This document shows, piece after piece, positions 1 through 8,065 of a stretch of 64,000 nucleotides of DNA; the first letter of the stretch is position 1; each line of letters begins with the position of its first letter. This stretch comes from Marinobacter sp. BW6 (GTDB taxonomy: Bacteria; Pseudomonadota; Gammaproteobacteria; Pseudomonadales; Oleiphilaceae). The DNA lies in NCBI RefSeq assembly GCF_008107725.1, contig NZ_VIRN01000064.1:186001-250000 (forward strand), in the 5' to 3' direction. The notes below the pieces were generated by a model. That model was not told the origin of the DNA, made no database searches, and saw only the letters and a list, made by a program, of their open reading frames with translations. The position numbers and the translations under genes were made by a program.

Positions 1-998
1 TGGCCCGCACGCGTTTGATGGGGTCTGTCACCAAACTGCTCGAACACAGCTTTACCGACAATCTCGCTGCCAGAAGCTACACCGATGACGACCTGCCGCT
101 GGGGCGTATCAAGGTCGCGGTCAAAGCCCAGCAGGCACACCTGGACGCGGTTCTTACGAGGCTTGAAGACTCGGCCGATGAGATGCGCCTGTTCTCCGTA
201 AAGGGCCGGGAAGTCAGCTTTGAAGCTCAGGAGGCCCTCAGGCAGCAACAGGGGGAAACTGAGCAGGTTGCGGCGGCCGTGCACGAGATGTCCCAGACCA
301 TTGCCGAAGTTTCATCAAACGTCCAGTCAACTGCCGAACGGGCGGACGGCGCTAAGCAATTTGCCAACGAAGGCCGCTCTGTTGTTCGCGGCACGCGAGA
401 AGCCATCGAGACCCTTAAGGGGTCCGTCCATGGCATCAGCGATTCCGTCGGCGAACTGGCCCAGCAGACCCAGCAAATTGCTTCCGCCGCAAAGATTATT
501 GAAGAGATCGCCGAACAGACCAACCTGCTGGCCCTGAATGCCGCCATTGAAGCTGCCAGGGCAGGGGAACATGGCCGGGGTTTCGCCGTGGTGGCCGAGG
601 AAGTGCGCGGGCTGGCGTCACGCACCCGCAACTCCACCAGTGAGATCCATGGCATCGTCAATGAATTGATTTCACGTTCCGAAGAGGCCAACACGAAAGC
701 GGACGAGGGCAAGCTGTCGGCGGACGAAGGCATGAAGAAAATGCTCTCGGCCGAGAGCACACTGAATGACATCGCCGAATCCGTCACCAACATTGCTGAA
801 ATGGCGTTGCAGATGGCGGCAGCGGTGGAAGAACAGGCTCAGGTGTCGGACCAGATTAATGAGCAGGTGGAAAAAATATCCGCCCTTGCATCTACCAATC
901 TAGACAAAGGCGAGGAATCAACCGAGTGCGTGAGAAAAATTGACGAAATAGCGGGCGATTTACATGAATTGGTCGTGAGGTTCAGTTCGCGGGCATAG
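1..998 (+). CDS. Methyl-accepting chemotaxis protein, C-terminal part (5' end outside window)
   Basis: This is the cytoplasmic signalling half of a chemoreceptor, which would control CheA kinase through CheW. The reading frame is open to the left edge (in frame from base 3), so the TTG at 15 and ATG at 18 are probably internal codons and the sensor part lies upstream. The MCP hairpin tip is clear: [19 protein letters not shown] then [17 protein letters not shown], followed by LASRT, at about bases 500-620. The coiled-coil arms flank it on both sides. The visible N-terminal piece ([20 protein letters not shown]) resembles the linker of Aer/PAS-type receptors, where a PAS sensor and a membrane anchor precede it; that assignment is inferred. 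No CWxxF-type methyltransferase tether is seen at the C-terminus. Confidence 0.93.
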   Translation, partial: ARTRLMGSVTKLLEHSFTDNLAARSYTDDDLPLGRIKVAVKAQQAHLDAVLTRLEDSADEMRLFSVKGREVSFEAQEALRQQQGETEQVAAAVHEMSQTIAEVSSNVQSTAERADGAKQFANEGRSVVRGTREAIETLKGSVHGISDSVGELAQQTQQIASAAKIIEEIAEQTNLLALNAAIEAARAGEHGRGFAVVAEEVRGLASRTRNSTSEIHGIVNELISRSEEANTKADEGKLSADEGMKKMLSAESTLNDIAESVTNIAEMALQMAAAVEEQAQVSDQINEQVEKISALASTNLDKGEESTECVRKIDEIAGDLHELVVRFSSRA

Positions 999-1181
999 CA
1001 CAGCCACAAACACCGATTACCAGCATCGAACCGGCAAAACCGATGACCAACGTACCCCGTTGTGCGAAAAGGGGTTGTCTTCTTTGCCAGGGCTATCTAC
1101 TGTCGAGACCATTGCCTGTTTAAGATGCCAACGGTCGTTTTTTGCAGACAGCCATCTACCCGCACTGAGTGAGTCGCAGCC

Positions 1182-3548
1182 ATGGACAGTAGTACCCTGG
1201 AAAAACGTCGACTCATCGCCCTGGAGCGCCTGGGTATTCTGGATACTCCCCCGGAAGACCGGTTTGAGCGGATTACCCGCATAGCCCGGCAGTATTACGG
1301 AGTGAAAACCGCGCTGTTCTCGGTGCTGGATGCGGAGCGTCAGTGGTTTAAATCCCGCCAGGGTCTTGATGCCAGCGAAACACCCCGCTCGGTTGCGTTT
1401 TGTGATTACGCCATTGAGCAGGACAAAGCGTTTATCGTTTCCGATGCGACCAGGGATCCCCGTTTCAGCCAGAATCCGTTGGTCACCGGTGATCCCCATA
1501 TCCGGTTTTATGCCGGCATGCCGGTAAGGGAGCCGACCGGTTTCAAGATCGGCACACTCTGCATTATCGATGATGCCCCCCGCGAATTCGGCGAGCTGGA
1601 CCTGGATATCCTCCGTAATCTGGCCACGATGATTGAGGATGAGCTTGAGCGAACCTACCTGTCGATCGAGAGTCATCAATTCGTGGAGGTGTCTCACCTG
1701 AACCGGTCGATCCAGCGGGCCCTGAACGTCTTCCTCACCAGTGACAACCAGCATGCAGCTTTCGAGCAGATGCTGAACGACCTGCTTTCGCTCACCGGCA
1801 GCCAGTTCGGCTTCATCGGCGAAACGCTGTTCCAGGCTAACGGCGACCCCTATCTTAAGATTGGCGCAATAACCAACATTGCCTGGAACCCGAAAACACA
1901 GGCGCTTTACCAGCAGGTGGAAAGGCGAGGACTGGTTTTCGACCGCCTTGATACCCTGATTGCCCTTCCGATGACTACGGGAGAAGTGGTGATCTCCACG
2001 GATGTTACAACCGACCCCCGCCGTGGAGGATTGCCGGAAGGGCACCCAAACATCGACGCCTATATCGGGATTCCGGTTTTCTCAGGCGATCAGCAAGTAG
2101 GGCTAGTTGGACTCGCCAACCGTCTCGGGGGATATAAGGCGAGACTAGCCGAAGAGTTGGAGCCACTGCTACAAACCCTCGGGAACCTGATTGAACGGAA
2201 GCGCCTGCATCACGAAAAACAACAGCATCAGGAACGCCTTGAAAAGGCCGCTAATTACGACGCCCTTACGGGTTTGCCCAACCGTCGGAGGCTCACGGAA
2301 ATCTTCACCCAGGAGCTCCATGAAGCCAACCTCCGCCACGGCACTGTGGCTCTCTGCTTCATTGACCTGGACGGTTTTAAAGGCATCAACGATCACCACG
2401 GCCATGCATTGGGCGACGCTGTTCTGAAGATCATTTCCGAACGTCTGAAAGCCACTATCCGGCAACACGATGCCATCGGGAGGCTGGGGGGCGATGAATT
2501 CGTCGCCGTTCTCAGGGATGTCGAAGACTCGACGGTCTACAGCCGGATTCTGGAAGCTATCCGCCGCCCGATCAGCTACCAGAATGCAGTCATGAAACTG
2601 TCGGCCAGTATGGGGGTGACCGTTTATCCCGATGATGCCGAAGACCCGGATACGCTGCTTCGGCATGCCGATCAGGCTATGTATGCGGCCAAAGATTCGG
2701 GAAAGGATACCTATAGCCTGTTTGATCTGGCGTCGCACTTTAATCGCAAGGAGCGAGTCCGTGTACTCGAGCAGGTCGACGAAGCACTGGCAAAACAACA
2801 GTTCGAACTCTACTACCAGCCCAAAATCAACTACCGCACCGGAACGGTTGAGGGTTTTGAAGCACTGATTCGCTGGAACCACCCGGAGGAGGGACTTCTG
2901 TCTCCGGCGCGTTTTCTGGAGCACCTGGAGTTCACCGACTACGCCAGGCAGGTTGGACTGTTCGTGATGGAAAGCGCAGTCAGCGTGATCTGTGAATTCA
3001 TGAACCTCGGACTGCCTTATACGCTCAGTATCAATCTCAGCCCCTCCCACTTCCTGAGCGAACACTTCCCGGACGATATTACGGGCACCCTGAACGAGTG
3101 CCCTCACGAAGTGCGTGACCGGCTGATCATTGAAATCCTGGAAACGACCGCACTGGACGACACCACTACCGTCATGAAGAACCTTGGTGTCTGCCGCAAC
3201 ACAGGGCTGTGCATCTCCCTGGACGATTTCGGAACCGGTTACTCGTCACTGAATTACTTCCGGACCTTGCCGGCCCAGGAAGTGAAAATTGACCGTACCT
3301 TTGTGGGTGACCTGATAGGGAACCAGGATAACTCGATGATCGTAGAAGCTATTTTACGCCTGTCCCAGAGTTTTCAGAGGCGCACCGTGGCGGAAGGGGT
3401 GGAGACGGCCGAGCAAGAACAACGTCTTCTCGCACTTGGCTGTGATGTCGGCCAGGGCTATCGGTACAGTCCACCCCTGCCACTGGCAGAAGCGCTCGAC
3501 TGGGCCAATAATTTCAATTGGGCTCGTTACCATTCGGGCCACAACTAG
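1182..3548 (+). CDS. GAF-GAF-GGDEF-EAL cyclic-di-GMP signalling protein
   Basis: A 788-residue cytosolic protein with no membrane segment. Two GAF-like sensor domains (about residues 20-155 and 185-340) precede a GGDEF domain (about 350-510) and an EAL domain (about 525-775). The diguanylate cyclase signature GGDEF is intact at 436-440, with an RxxD product-inhibition site (RQHD, 427-430) five residues before it. The phosphodiesterase motifs are also intact: EALIRW (560-565), NLSPSHF, EILETT, DDFGTGYSSL and AEGVET. Both activities are therefore possible; which one dominates cannot be told from sequence. The ATG at 1182 has only a weak ribosome-binding site but no better in-frame start is near. 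The next gene is another diguanylate cyclase, suggesting a local c-di-GMP cluster. Confidence 0.95.
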   Translation: MDSSTLEKRRLIALERLGILDTPPEDRFERITRIARQYYGVKTALFSVLDAERQWFKSRQGLDASETPRSVAFCDYAIEQDKAFIVSDATRDPRFSQNPLVTGDPHIRFYAGMPVREPTGFKIGTLCIIDDAPREFGELDLDILRNLATMIEDELERTYLSIESHQFVEVSHLNRSIQRALNVFLTSDNQHAAFEQMLNDLLSLTGSQFGFIGETLFQANGDPYLKIGAITNIAWNPKTQALYQQVERRGLVFDRLDTLIALPMTTGEVVISTDVTTDPRRGGLPEGHPNIDAYIGIPVFSGDQQVGLVGLANRLGGYKARLAEELEPLLQTLGNLIERKRLHHEKQQHQERLEKAANYDALTGLPNRRRLTEIFTQELHEANLRHGTVALCFIDLDGFKGINDHHGHALGDAVLKIISERLKATIRQHDAIGRLGGDEFVAVLRDVEDSTVYSRILEAIRRPISYQNAVMKLSASMGVTVYPDDAEDPDTLLRHADQAMYAAKDSGKDTYSLFDLASHFNRKERVRVLEQVDEALAKQQFELYYQPKINYRTGTVEGFEALIRWNHPEEGLLSPARFLEHLEFTDYARQVGLFVMESAVSVICEFMNLGLPYTLSINLSPSHFLSEHFPDDITGTLNECPHEVRDRLIIEILETTALDDTTTVMKNLGVCRNTGLCISLDDFGTGYSSLNYFRTLPAQEVKIDRTFVGDLIGNQDNSMIVEAILRLSQSFQRRTVAEGVETAEQEQRLLALGCDVGQGYRYSPPLPLAEALDWANNFNWARYHSGHN

Positions 3549-3581
3549 CTGCAAACAAGCGGCCTTCGTGTGAGGGATCAC

Positions 3582-4871
3582 ATGCACCTGACTGCAGAAA
3601 CCAGGCTCAATGCCATTCTTGACGGCACCGGGGCAGGCACCTGGGAATACAACCTGGACACCGGCGAGATCATTTTCAATGATCGCTGGGCCAGCATGCT
3701 TGGCTACACCCTGGAAGAACTTTCGCCGTTGTCGTTCCAGACCTGGGAGCGGCTTAGTCACCCCACCGATATTGAATCGGCAAACCAGGCATTGACCGCT
3801 TATATGAACGGTAAGGCCTCCCAGTTTGAATGCGTGGTGCGGATGCTTCACAAAGACGGTGACTGGCGTTTTATCCACACCCGCGGAACCCTGTTCAACA
3901 ACGACCAGACGGCGGGAAACCGTTGGCTGATGGGAACGCATCTTGATGTCACGGAAGAGAAAGTTTCCCAACACCAGTTGCAACAACTTGCCGAATCTCT
4001 CCCGGGGGTCATTTATACCTTTACCCTCAACAAAGATGGCAGCTTTCACTTCCCCTACATGAGTCGCAAGGCCAAGGATTTTTATGGCTTAACAGCAGAG
4101 GAAACCCGGACCAACCCGGAACGGATGTTTGAAGCCATTCATACGGAAGATATTTCAAGAGTCCACGAAACCATAGAGCGATCCCGCAAGACGCTAAGCG
4201 AATGGGTTTGCGACTACCGGATCATCAAGGACGGCGAAATCCGATGGCTAAGAGGTGTCTCCCAGCCGGAGAGAAATCCGGACGGCAGCACTACCTGGCA
4301 CGGTGTTATTACTGACATCGACGATCAGAAACGCCTGGAATTCCAGCTGGAAGCTTTGACGATTACCGATGAACTGACAGGGCTCTATAACCGGAGATAC
4401 CTGCTCAGAAAGCTTGCGGAACTGGAAGAACAATCCGCCCGTTACGACCATCCTTTCTCATTACTCTCCCTGGACATTGATTTCTTCAAAAGCGTCAACG
4501 ATTCCTGGGGCCATCTTACCGGCGATACGGTATTGCGCACGGTGGCCAATCTGATCGAAACACGGACTCGCAAGACTGATATTGTCGCCCGAACCGGGGG
4601 GGAGGAGTTTATCGTTCTGATGCCTCACACCACGTTGAGTGATGCCCGCCACGTTGCCGAATCCCTGCGTATCGGCATGGAGACGGAGAGCTTTGTCAGC
4701 GACGATGGCACCCCTTTCAATGTTACCTTGAGTGCCGGGGTCGTATGCTGGAGCAGAAGTATAAACGGTGTTCGGGAGCTGTTGTCAGCCTGCGATCAAC
4801 TGCTTTATCAGGCCAAGAGAGCGGGCAGAAATCAGGTGGTAGTCAGCGAAATCGGCGCTGAAAAGAGCTGA
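3582..4871 (+). CDS. PAS-PAS-GGDEF diguanylate cyclase
   Basis: A 429-residue soluble protein with two PAS_3-type sensor domains (about residues 10-125 and 135-250) and a C-terminal GGDEF domain. The active-site motif is GGEEF (residues 339-343), the common functional variant, with an RxxD inhibitory site (RKTD, 330-333) five residues upstream; DIDFFKSVNDSWGH is the usual metal/nucleotide-binding segment. It should make cyclic-di-GMP from two GTP under control of a signal sensed by the PAS domains. I chose the ATG at 3582 because GAGGG lies 5 bases upstream; a GTG at 3570 is in frame but lacks a clear site. It starts 33 bases after the preceding GGDEF-EAL gene, so the two may be cotranscribed. 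Confidence 0.93.
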   Translation: MHLTAETRLNAILDGTGAGTWEYNLDTGEIIFNDRWASMLGYTLEELSPLSFQTWERLSHPTDIESANQALTAYMNGKASQFECVVRMLHKDGDWRFIHTRGTLFNNDQTAGNRWLMGTHLDVTEEKVSQHQLQQLAESLPGVIYTFTLNKDGSFHFPYMSRKAKDFYGLTAEETRTNPERMFEAIHTEDISRVHETIERSRKTLSEWVCDYRIIKDGEIRWLRGVSQPERNPDGSTTWHGVITDIDDQKRLEFQLEALTITDELTGLYNRRYLLRKLAELEEQSARYDHPFSLLSLDIDFFKSVNDSWGHLTGDTVLRTVANLIETRTRKTDIVARTGGEEFIVLMPHTTLSDARHVAESLRIGMETESFVSDDGTPFNVTLSAGVVCWSRSINGVRELLSACDQLLYQAKRAGRNQVVVSEIGAEKS

Positions 4872-4926
4872 CAGGCAAAAAACAGCGTATTCTGGCTCTC
4901 CACACAACCATGAACGGAGAAAGAGT

Positions 4927-5298
4927 ATGATCGGATACGTCACCCTTGGCGTCAGTGATATGGAACGAGCAAAGGCATTCTATGCCGATTTGTTGAGCGA
5001 CCAGGGGGCCAAGGTGCTTCTGGACATGGGCCGCATCGCCTTTATCGGCAAAAGCATGAGTGCCCCCATGCTCGCGGTGTGCGTTCCCTTCAATGAAGAA
5101 CCCAACCATCCCGGCAACGGCAATATGGTCGCCCTTCCCGCGGGTTCCAAAGAGAATGTGGATGCCATGTACAAGAAAGCGATCGAGCTTGGTGCTACCT
5201 GCGACGGTGAGCCCGGGCAGCGAATCCCGGACCAGTTCTACGGCGCCTATGTGAAAGACCCGGACGGCAACAAGCTGGCGTTTTTTGTATTCGGTTGA
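4927..5298 (+). CDS. VOC-superfamily (glyoxalase/bleomycin-resistance-like) protein
   Basis: A 123-residue single-module protein of the vicinal-oxygen-chelate fold. It opens with the family's first strand and helix (MIGYVTLGVSDMERAKAFYADLL) and closes with the typical YGAYVKDPDGNKLAFFVFG ending, where a metal-ligand glutamate in other members is not obvious. Members of this family include glyoxalase I, extradiol dioxygenases and antibiotic-binding proteins; the substrate cannot be predicted. GGAGAAAGAG just upstream of the ATG provides the ribosome-binding site. It is followed directly by a bidirectional terminator that separates it from fruA. Confidence 0.88.
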   Translation: MIGYVTLGVSDMERAKAFYADLLSDQGAKVLLDMGRIAFIGKSMSAPMLAVCVPFNEEPNHPGNGNMVALPAGSKENVDAMYKKAIELGATCDGEPGQRIPDQFYGAYVKDPDGNKLAFFVFG

Positions 5299-5300
5299 TT

Positions 5301-5334
5301 AATTGCGGCCCTCGCCTGAGGGCCGCAATTTTTA
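5301..5334. terminator. Bidirectional rho-independent terminator between the VOC gene and fruA
   Basis: A perfect 13-bp stem (AATTGCGGCCCTC, 5301-5313, pairing with 5318-5330) around a 4-base loop. T-runs lie on both strands, so it can end the plus-strand VOC transcript and the minus-strand fru operon. Confidence 0.9.
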
Positions 5335-5339
5335 CATTT

Positions 5340-7103
5340 TCAGCTTACCGCAGTCGCCACTTCCGCCTTGCCAGTTTTCAGCAACGCGTAACCGAAACCA
5401 ATCACCAGTGATCCCACCGCAATCGCAATTAGGTAGGGCAATACCGCACTAACCGCGTTCGGAATGGCAAGCACAAACAGCCCGCCATGGGGTGCCATCA
5501 GCTTGACGGTAAACAGCATCGACAGGGCACCGGTAATTGCGCCACCGATCATACACACCGGAATTACCCGCAACGGATCCTTCGCCATAAACGGTATCGC
5601 GCCTTCCGAGATAAAGCACAATCCCAACACAAAGGACGCCCGTCCGGCCTGTCGTTCCGCCTCTGCAAACTTACGCCGGGCGATGAACGACGCCACACCC
5701 ATGCCGATGGCCGGTACCATTCCTGCGGCCATGATGGCCGCCATGGGTGCCGAGCCGCCGCTGCCCTCTGAAAGCAGACCCACGCCGAAGGTATAGGCGG
5801 CCTTGTTGACAGGTCCTCCCAGATCAAAGCACATCATGGCACCGAGAATGCCACCAAGCAGGATCGCATTGGTCGTTCCCATACTTTCGAGGAAACCCGT
5901 CAGGGCGCCCATAATGGCGGCCATGGGCTCTCCGATCACATAGATCATCCCCAGGCCGGTAACCAGACTGGCCAGCAAGGGAATAATGAGGATCGGCTTC
6001 AGCGATTCGATGCTCTCTGGCATCGGCAGTTTCTGGCTGATAAAGCGCGCTACATAGCCAGCCAGGAAGCCCGCCACAATACCGCCGAGGAACCCGGCTC
6101 CCAACTCACCCGCCAGAAACCCACCGATCATGCCCGGCGTCAGGCCGGGACGGTCGGCAATCGACCAGGCGATGTATCCGGCCAGCAACGGAATCATCAG
6201 TTTGAACGCGGTGCCGCCACCAATCTGCATCAGGGCGGCAGCCAGCGTGCCTTCCTCCTGAAACGCTTCAATCCCGAATACGAAGGACAGGGCGATCAGC
6301 AAACCGCCAGCAACCACCATGGGCAGCATGAAGGACACGCCGGTGAGCAGGTGCTTATAGGGGCCCCGCTTTTCGCCGCTTCCGGCACCACTGGTAGCTT
6401 TCTGCTGGCCGCCTTCAAAAACCACGGCCTCGGCCAGGGCATCACGGATGGTATCGGCGGGTTTTTTCAGGGCGGCACCGGTCGAGGTCCGCCACACGCG
6501 CTTGCCGGCAAAGCGTCCCGGGTCCACCTCAATATCACAGGCCAGGATCACCACGTCGGCAGCGGCGATTTCTTTGGCAGTTAGAGGATCCTGGGCGCCA
6601 ACTGAGCCCTGGGTTTCTACACGGATCTTGTGGCCCGCGGATTCCGCGGCAGCGGTCAGTGCCTCCGCCGCCATAAAGGTATGGGCAACGCCGGTGGGGC
6701 ATGCAGTAACGGCAACGATCCGCTTACCGGCAGAGGTACTGCCGACAGCGGTACTGGTTGCTATAGATTCCTGACTGGCCATTGCCGGGCCCCAGGGTGT
6801 GGCCTCCGCCTGCGCCCGGGTGAGGATGGCGTCTGGGTCTGGCAGGGCTGCGGTGACCGGAATCTGCAGCAAGCGTTTACCTGCATAGACATCCAGATTT
6901 ACCGGAACACCGACCGCGGCAATAACAAGATCGGCCTGTTGGATTGCCGCTTCGCTGGGCTTGTTGTCGGCTTTACCATCCGGGCCTCGAGTATCAGTGG
7001 TAACAGACCAGCCGCGCCGGTTCGCCGCCCGTTCAAGGGCCCGGGCAGCCAGAAAACGGGTTGCCACGCCCTGCGGGCAGGCAGTCACAATAATCAGGTT
7101 CAT
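5340..7103 (-). CDS. fruA: PTS fructose transporter subunit EIIBC
   Basis: Inner-membrane fructose permease that imports fructose and phosphorylates it to fructose 1-phosphate. The 587-residue protein has a degenerate first EIIB-like domain (residues 1-100, still with CPQGVATR at C9), a second EIIB domain with the canonical phosphocysteine motif CPTGVAHTFMAAEA (C135), and a multi-span EIIC domain from about residue 245 to the end. This EIIB'-EIIB-EIIC plan matches enterobacterial FruA (563 aa). I start it at the ATG at 7103, which shares ATGA with the end of fruK, giving translational coupling; a longer in-frame extension to 7217 would run through fruK and is not needed. It is the last gene of fruBKA. 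Confidence 0.95.
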   Translation of the reverse strand: MNLIIVTACPQGVATRFLAARALERAANRRGWSVTTDTRGPDGKADNKPSEAAIQQADLVIAAVGVPVNLDVYAGKRLLQIPVTAALPDPDAILTRAQAEATPWGPAMASQESIATSTAVGSTSAGKRIVAVTACPTGVAHTFMAAEALTAAAESAGHKIRVETQGSVGAQDPLTAKEIAAADVVILACDIEVDPGRFAGKRVWRTSTGAALKKPADTIRDALAEAVVFEGGQQKATSGAGSGEKRGPYKHLLTGVSFMLPMVVAGGLLIALSFVFGIEAFQEEGTLAAALMQIGGGTAFKLMIPLLAGYIAWSIADRPGLTPGMIGGFLAGELGAGFLGGIVAGFLAGYVARFISQKLPMPESIESLKPILIIPLLASLVTGLGMIYVIGEPMAAIMGALTGFLESMGTTNAILLGGILGAMMCFDLGGPVNKAAYTFGVGLLSEGSGGSAPMAAIMAAGMVPAIGMGVASFIARRKFAEAERQAGRASFVLGLCFISEGAIPFMAKDPLRVIPVCMIGGAITGALSMLFTVKLMAPHGGLFVLAIPNAVSAVLPYLIAIAVGSLVIGFGYALLKTGKAEVATAVS

Positions 7104-8065
7104 AACGGCATCTCTCCGGTGTTGTTTTCCCCGGGCCATGGCTGCACCCGGGTTTGTTGGAGAAGGGAAGAAAAGTCCGGTGCATCCGGGTTTCCGACAC
7201 CAATGTGTTGCACACATTCGGCAGACAACGCGGTGGCGAACGTCAGTACCGCTTCATCAGGCTGGCCTGCAAGCACACCATGGAGCATGCCCGCCAACAG
7301 GGTATCGCCGGCGCACACGGTGCTGACCACCGAGACCGGTGGTACCTGCGATCTCATAGTTCCGGCCGGTGACGACCACAACACGCCATCCGCGCCCATG
7401 GACACCACCACATGCGCTACGCCACTGGCACGTAGGCGGGCAACTGCGGCCTCCACTTCTGTCATGTCGGTCAAGGGCATACCCGCCCAGCCCGACAACT
7501 CATCGGTATTGGGTTTGACTGCAAAAGGCCCGGCGTCGATGCCCGCTTTGAGGCCCTCGCCACTGGTATCGAGCCACACCGGTTTGCCGGCACGGGAGGC
7601 TTGTTGGACGAGACCCGCCAATCCGGATGGCGAAAAGCCCTCGGGCAGACTGCCACCAATAACCACCGCATCGCATTCCGTCAGCAACGGCGCCAGTCGG
7701 GATTCGAGGCGCTGCAGGGCGTCTTCCGACACCCGGAAACCCGGCCCGTTCAGATCAGTCACCCGGCCACCGGCCTCAGCAATCTTGATATTGATGCGGT
7801 TCTGACCCGGAATGCGCACCAAACTGTCCTGCAGGCCTTCCGCTTCAAACAGCCGCTCAAAGGGCGCGGCATTGGCGTCGCCCAACAGCCCTGCAACGGT
7901 GACCGAATGGCCAAGACGCGCCAATACCCGAGCCACATTGATGCCTTTTCCGGCCGGCTCCATCAGGGTATGACCTGTACGATTTACCTCTCCGAGAGTG
8001 AGGGGCGACGTTTCAACACTCAGGTCGAGAGCCGGATTCAGGGTGATTGTCAGGATACGAGCCAT
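7100..8065 (-). CDS. fruK: 1-phosphofructokinase
   Basis: PfkB/ribokinase-family enzyme that phosphorylates fructose 1-phosphate to fructose 1,6-bisphosphate, the second step after PTS uptake. The N-terminal ILTITLNPALD and the GKGINVARVLARLG substrate-binding segment are typical of 1-phosphofructokinases. The C-terminal catalytic motif, normally GAGD, reads CAGD here (residues 251-254, with Asp254 the expected catalytic base). The start is the ATG at 8065, which forms TGATG with the stop of fruB; a GTG one codon upstream is an alternative. It overlaps fruA by 4 bases at its end. Confidence 0.95.
   Translation of the reverse strand: MARILTITLNPALDLSVETSPLTLGEVNRTGHTLMEPAGKGINVARVLARLGHSVTVAGLLGDANAAPFERLFEAEGLQDSLVRIPGQNRINIKIAEAGGRVTDLNGPGFRVSEDALQRLESRLAPLLTECDAVVIGGSLPEGFSPSGLAGLVQQASRAGKPVWLDTSGEGLKAGIDAGPFAVKPNTDELSGWAGMPLTDMTEVEAAVARLRASGVAHVVVSMGADGVLWSSPAGTMRSQVPPVSVVSTVCAGDTLLAGMLHGVLAGQPDEAVLTFATALSAECVQHIGVGNPDAPDFSSLLQQTRVQPWPGENNTGEMPL

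Noticed and set aside
1017..2045. 342-codon minus-strand frame over the GGDEF-EAL gene
   Set aside because: The plus-strand protein has clear GAF, GGDEF and EAL domains; the antisense product has none.
7104..7217. Longer fruA start overlapping fruK
   Set aside because: The ATG at 7103 makes an ATGA overlap and begins with the EIIB-like domain; the extra residues are fruK antisense-frame sequence.
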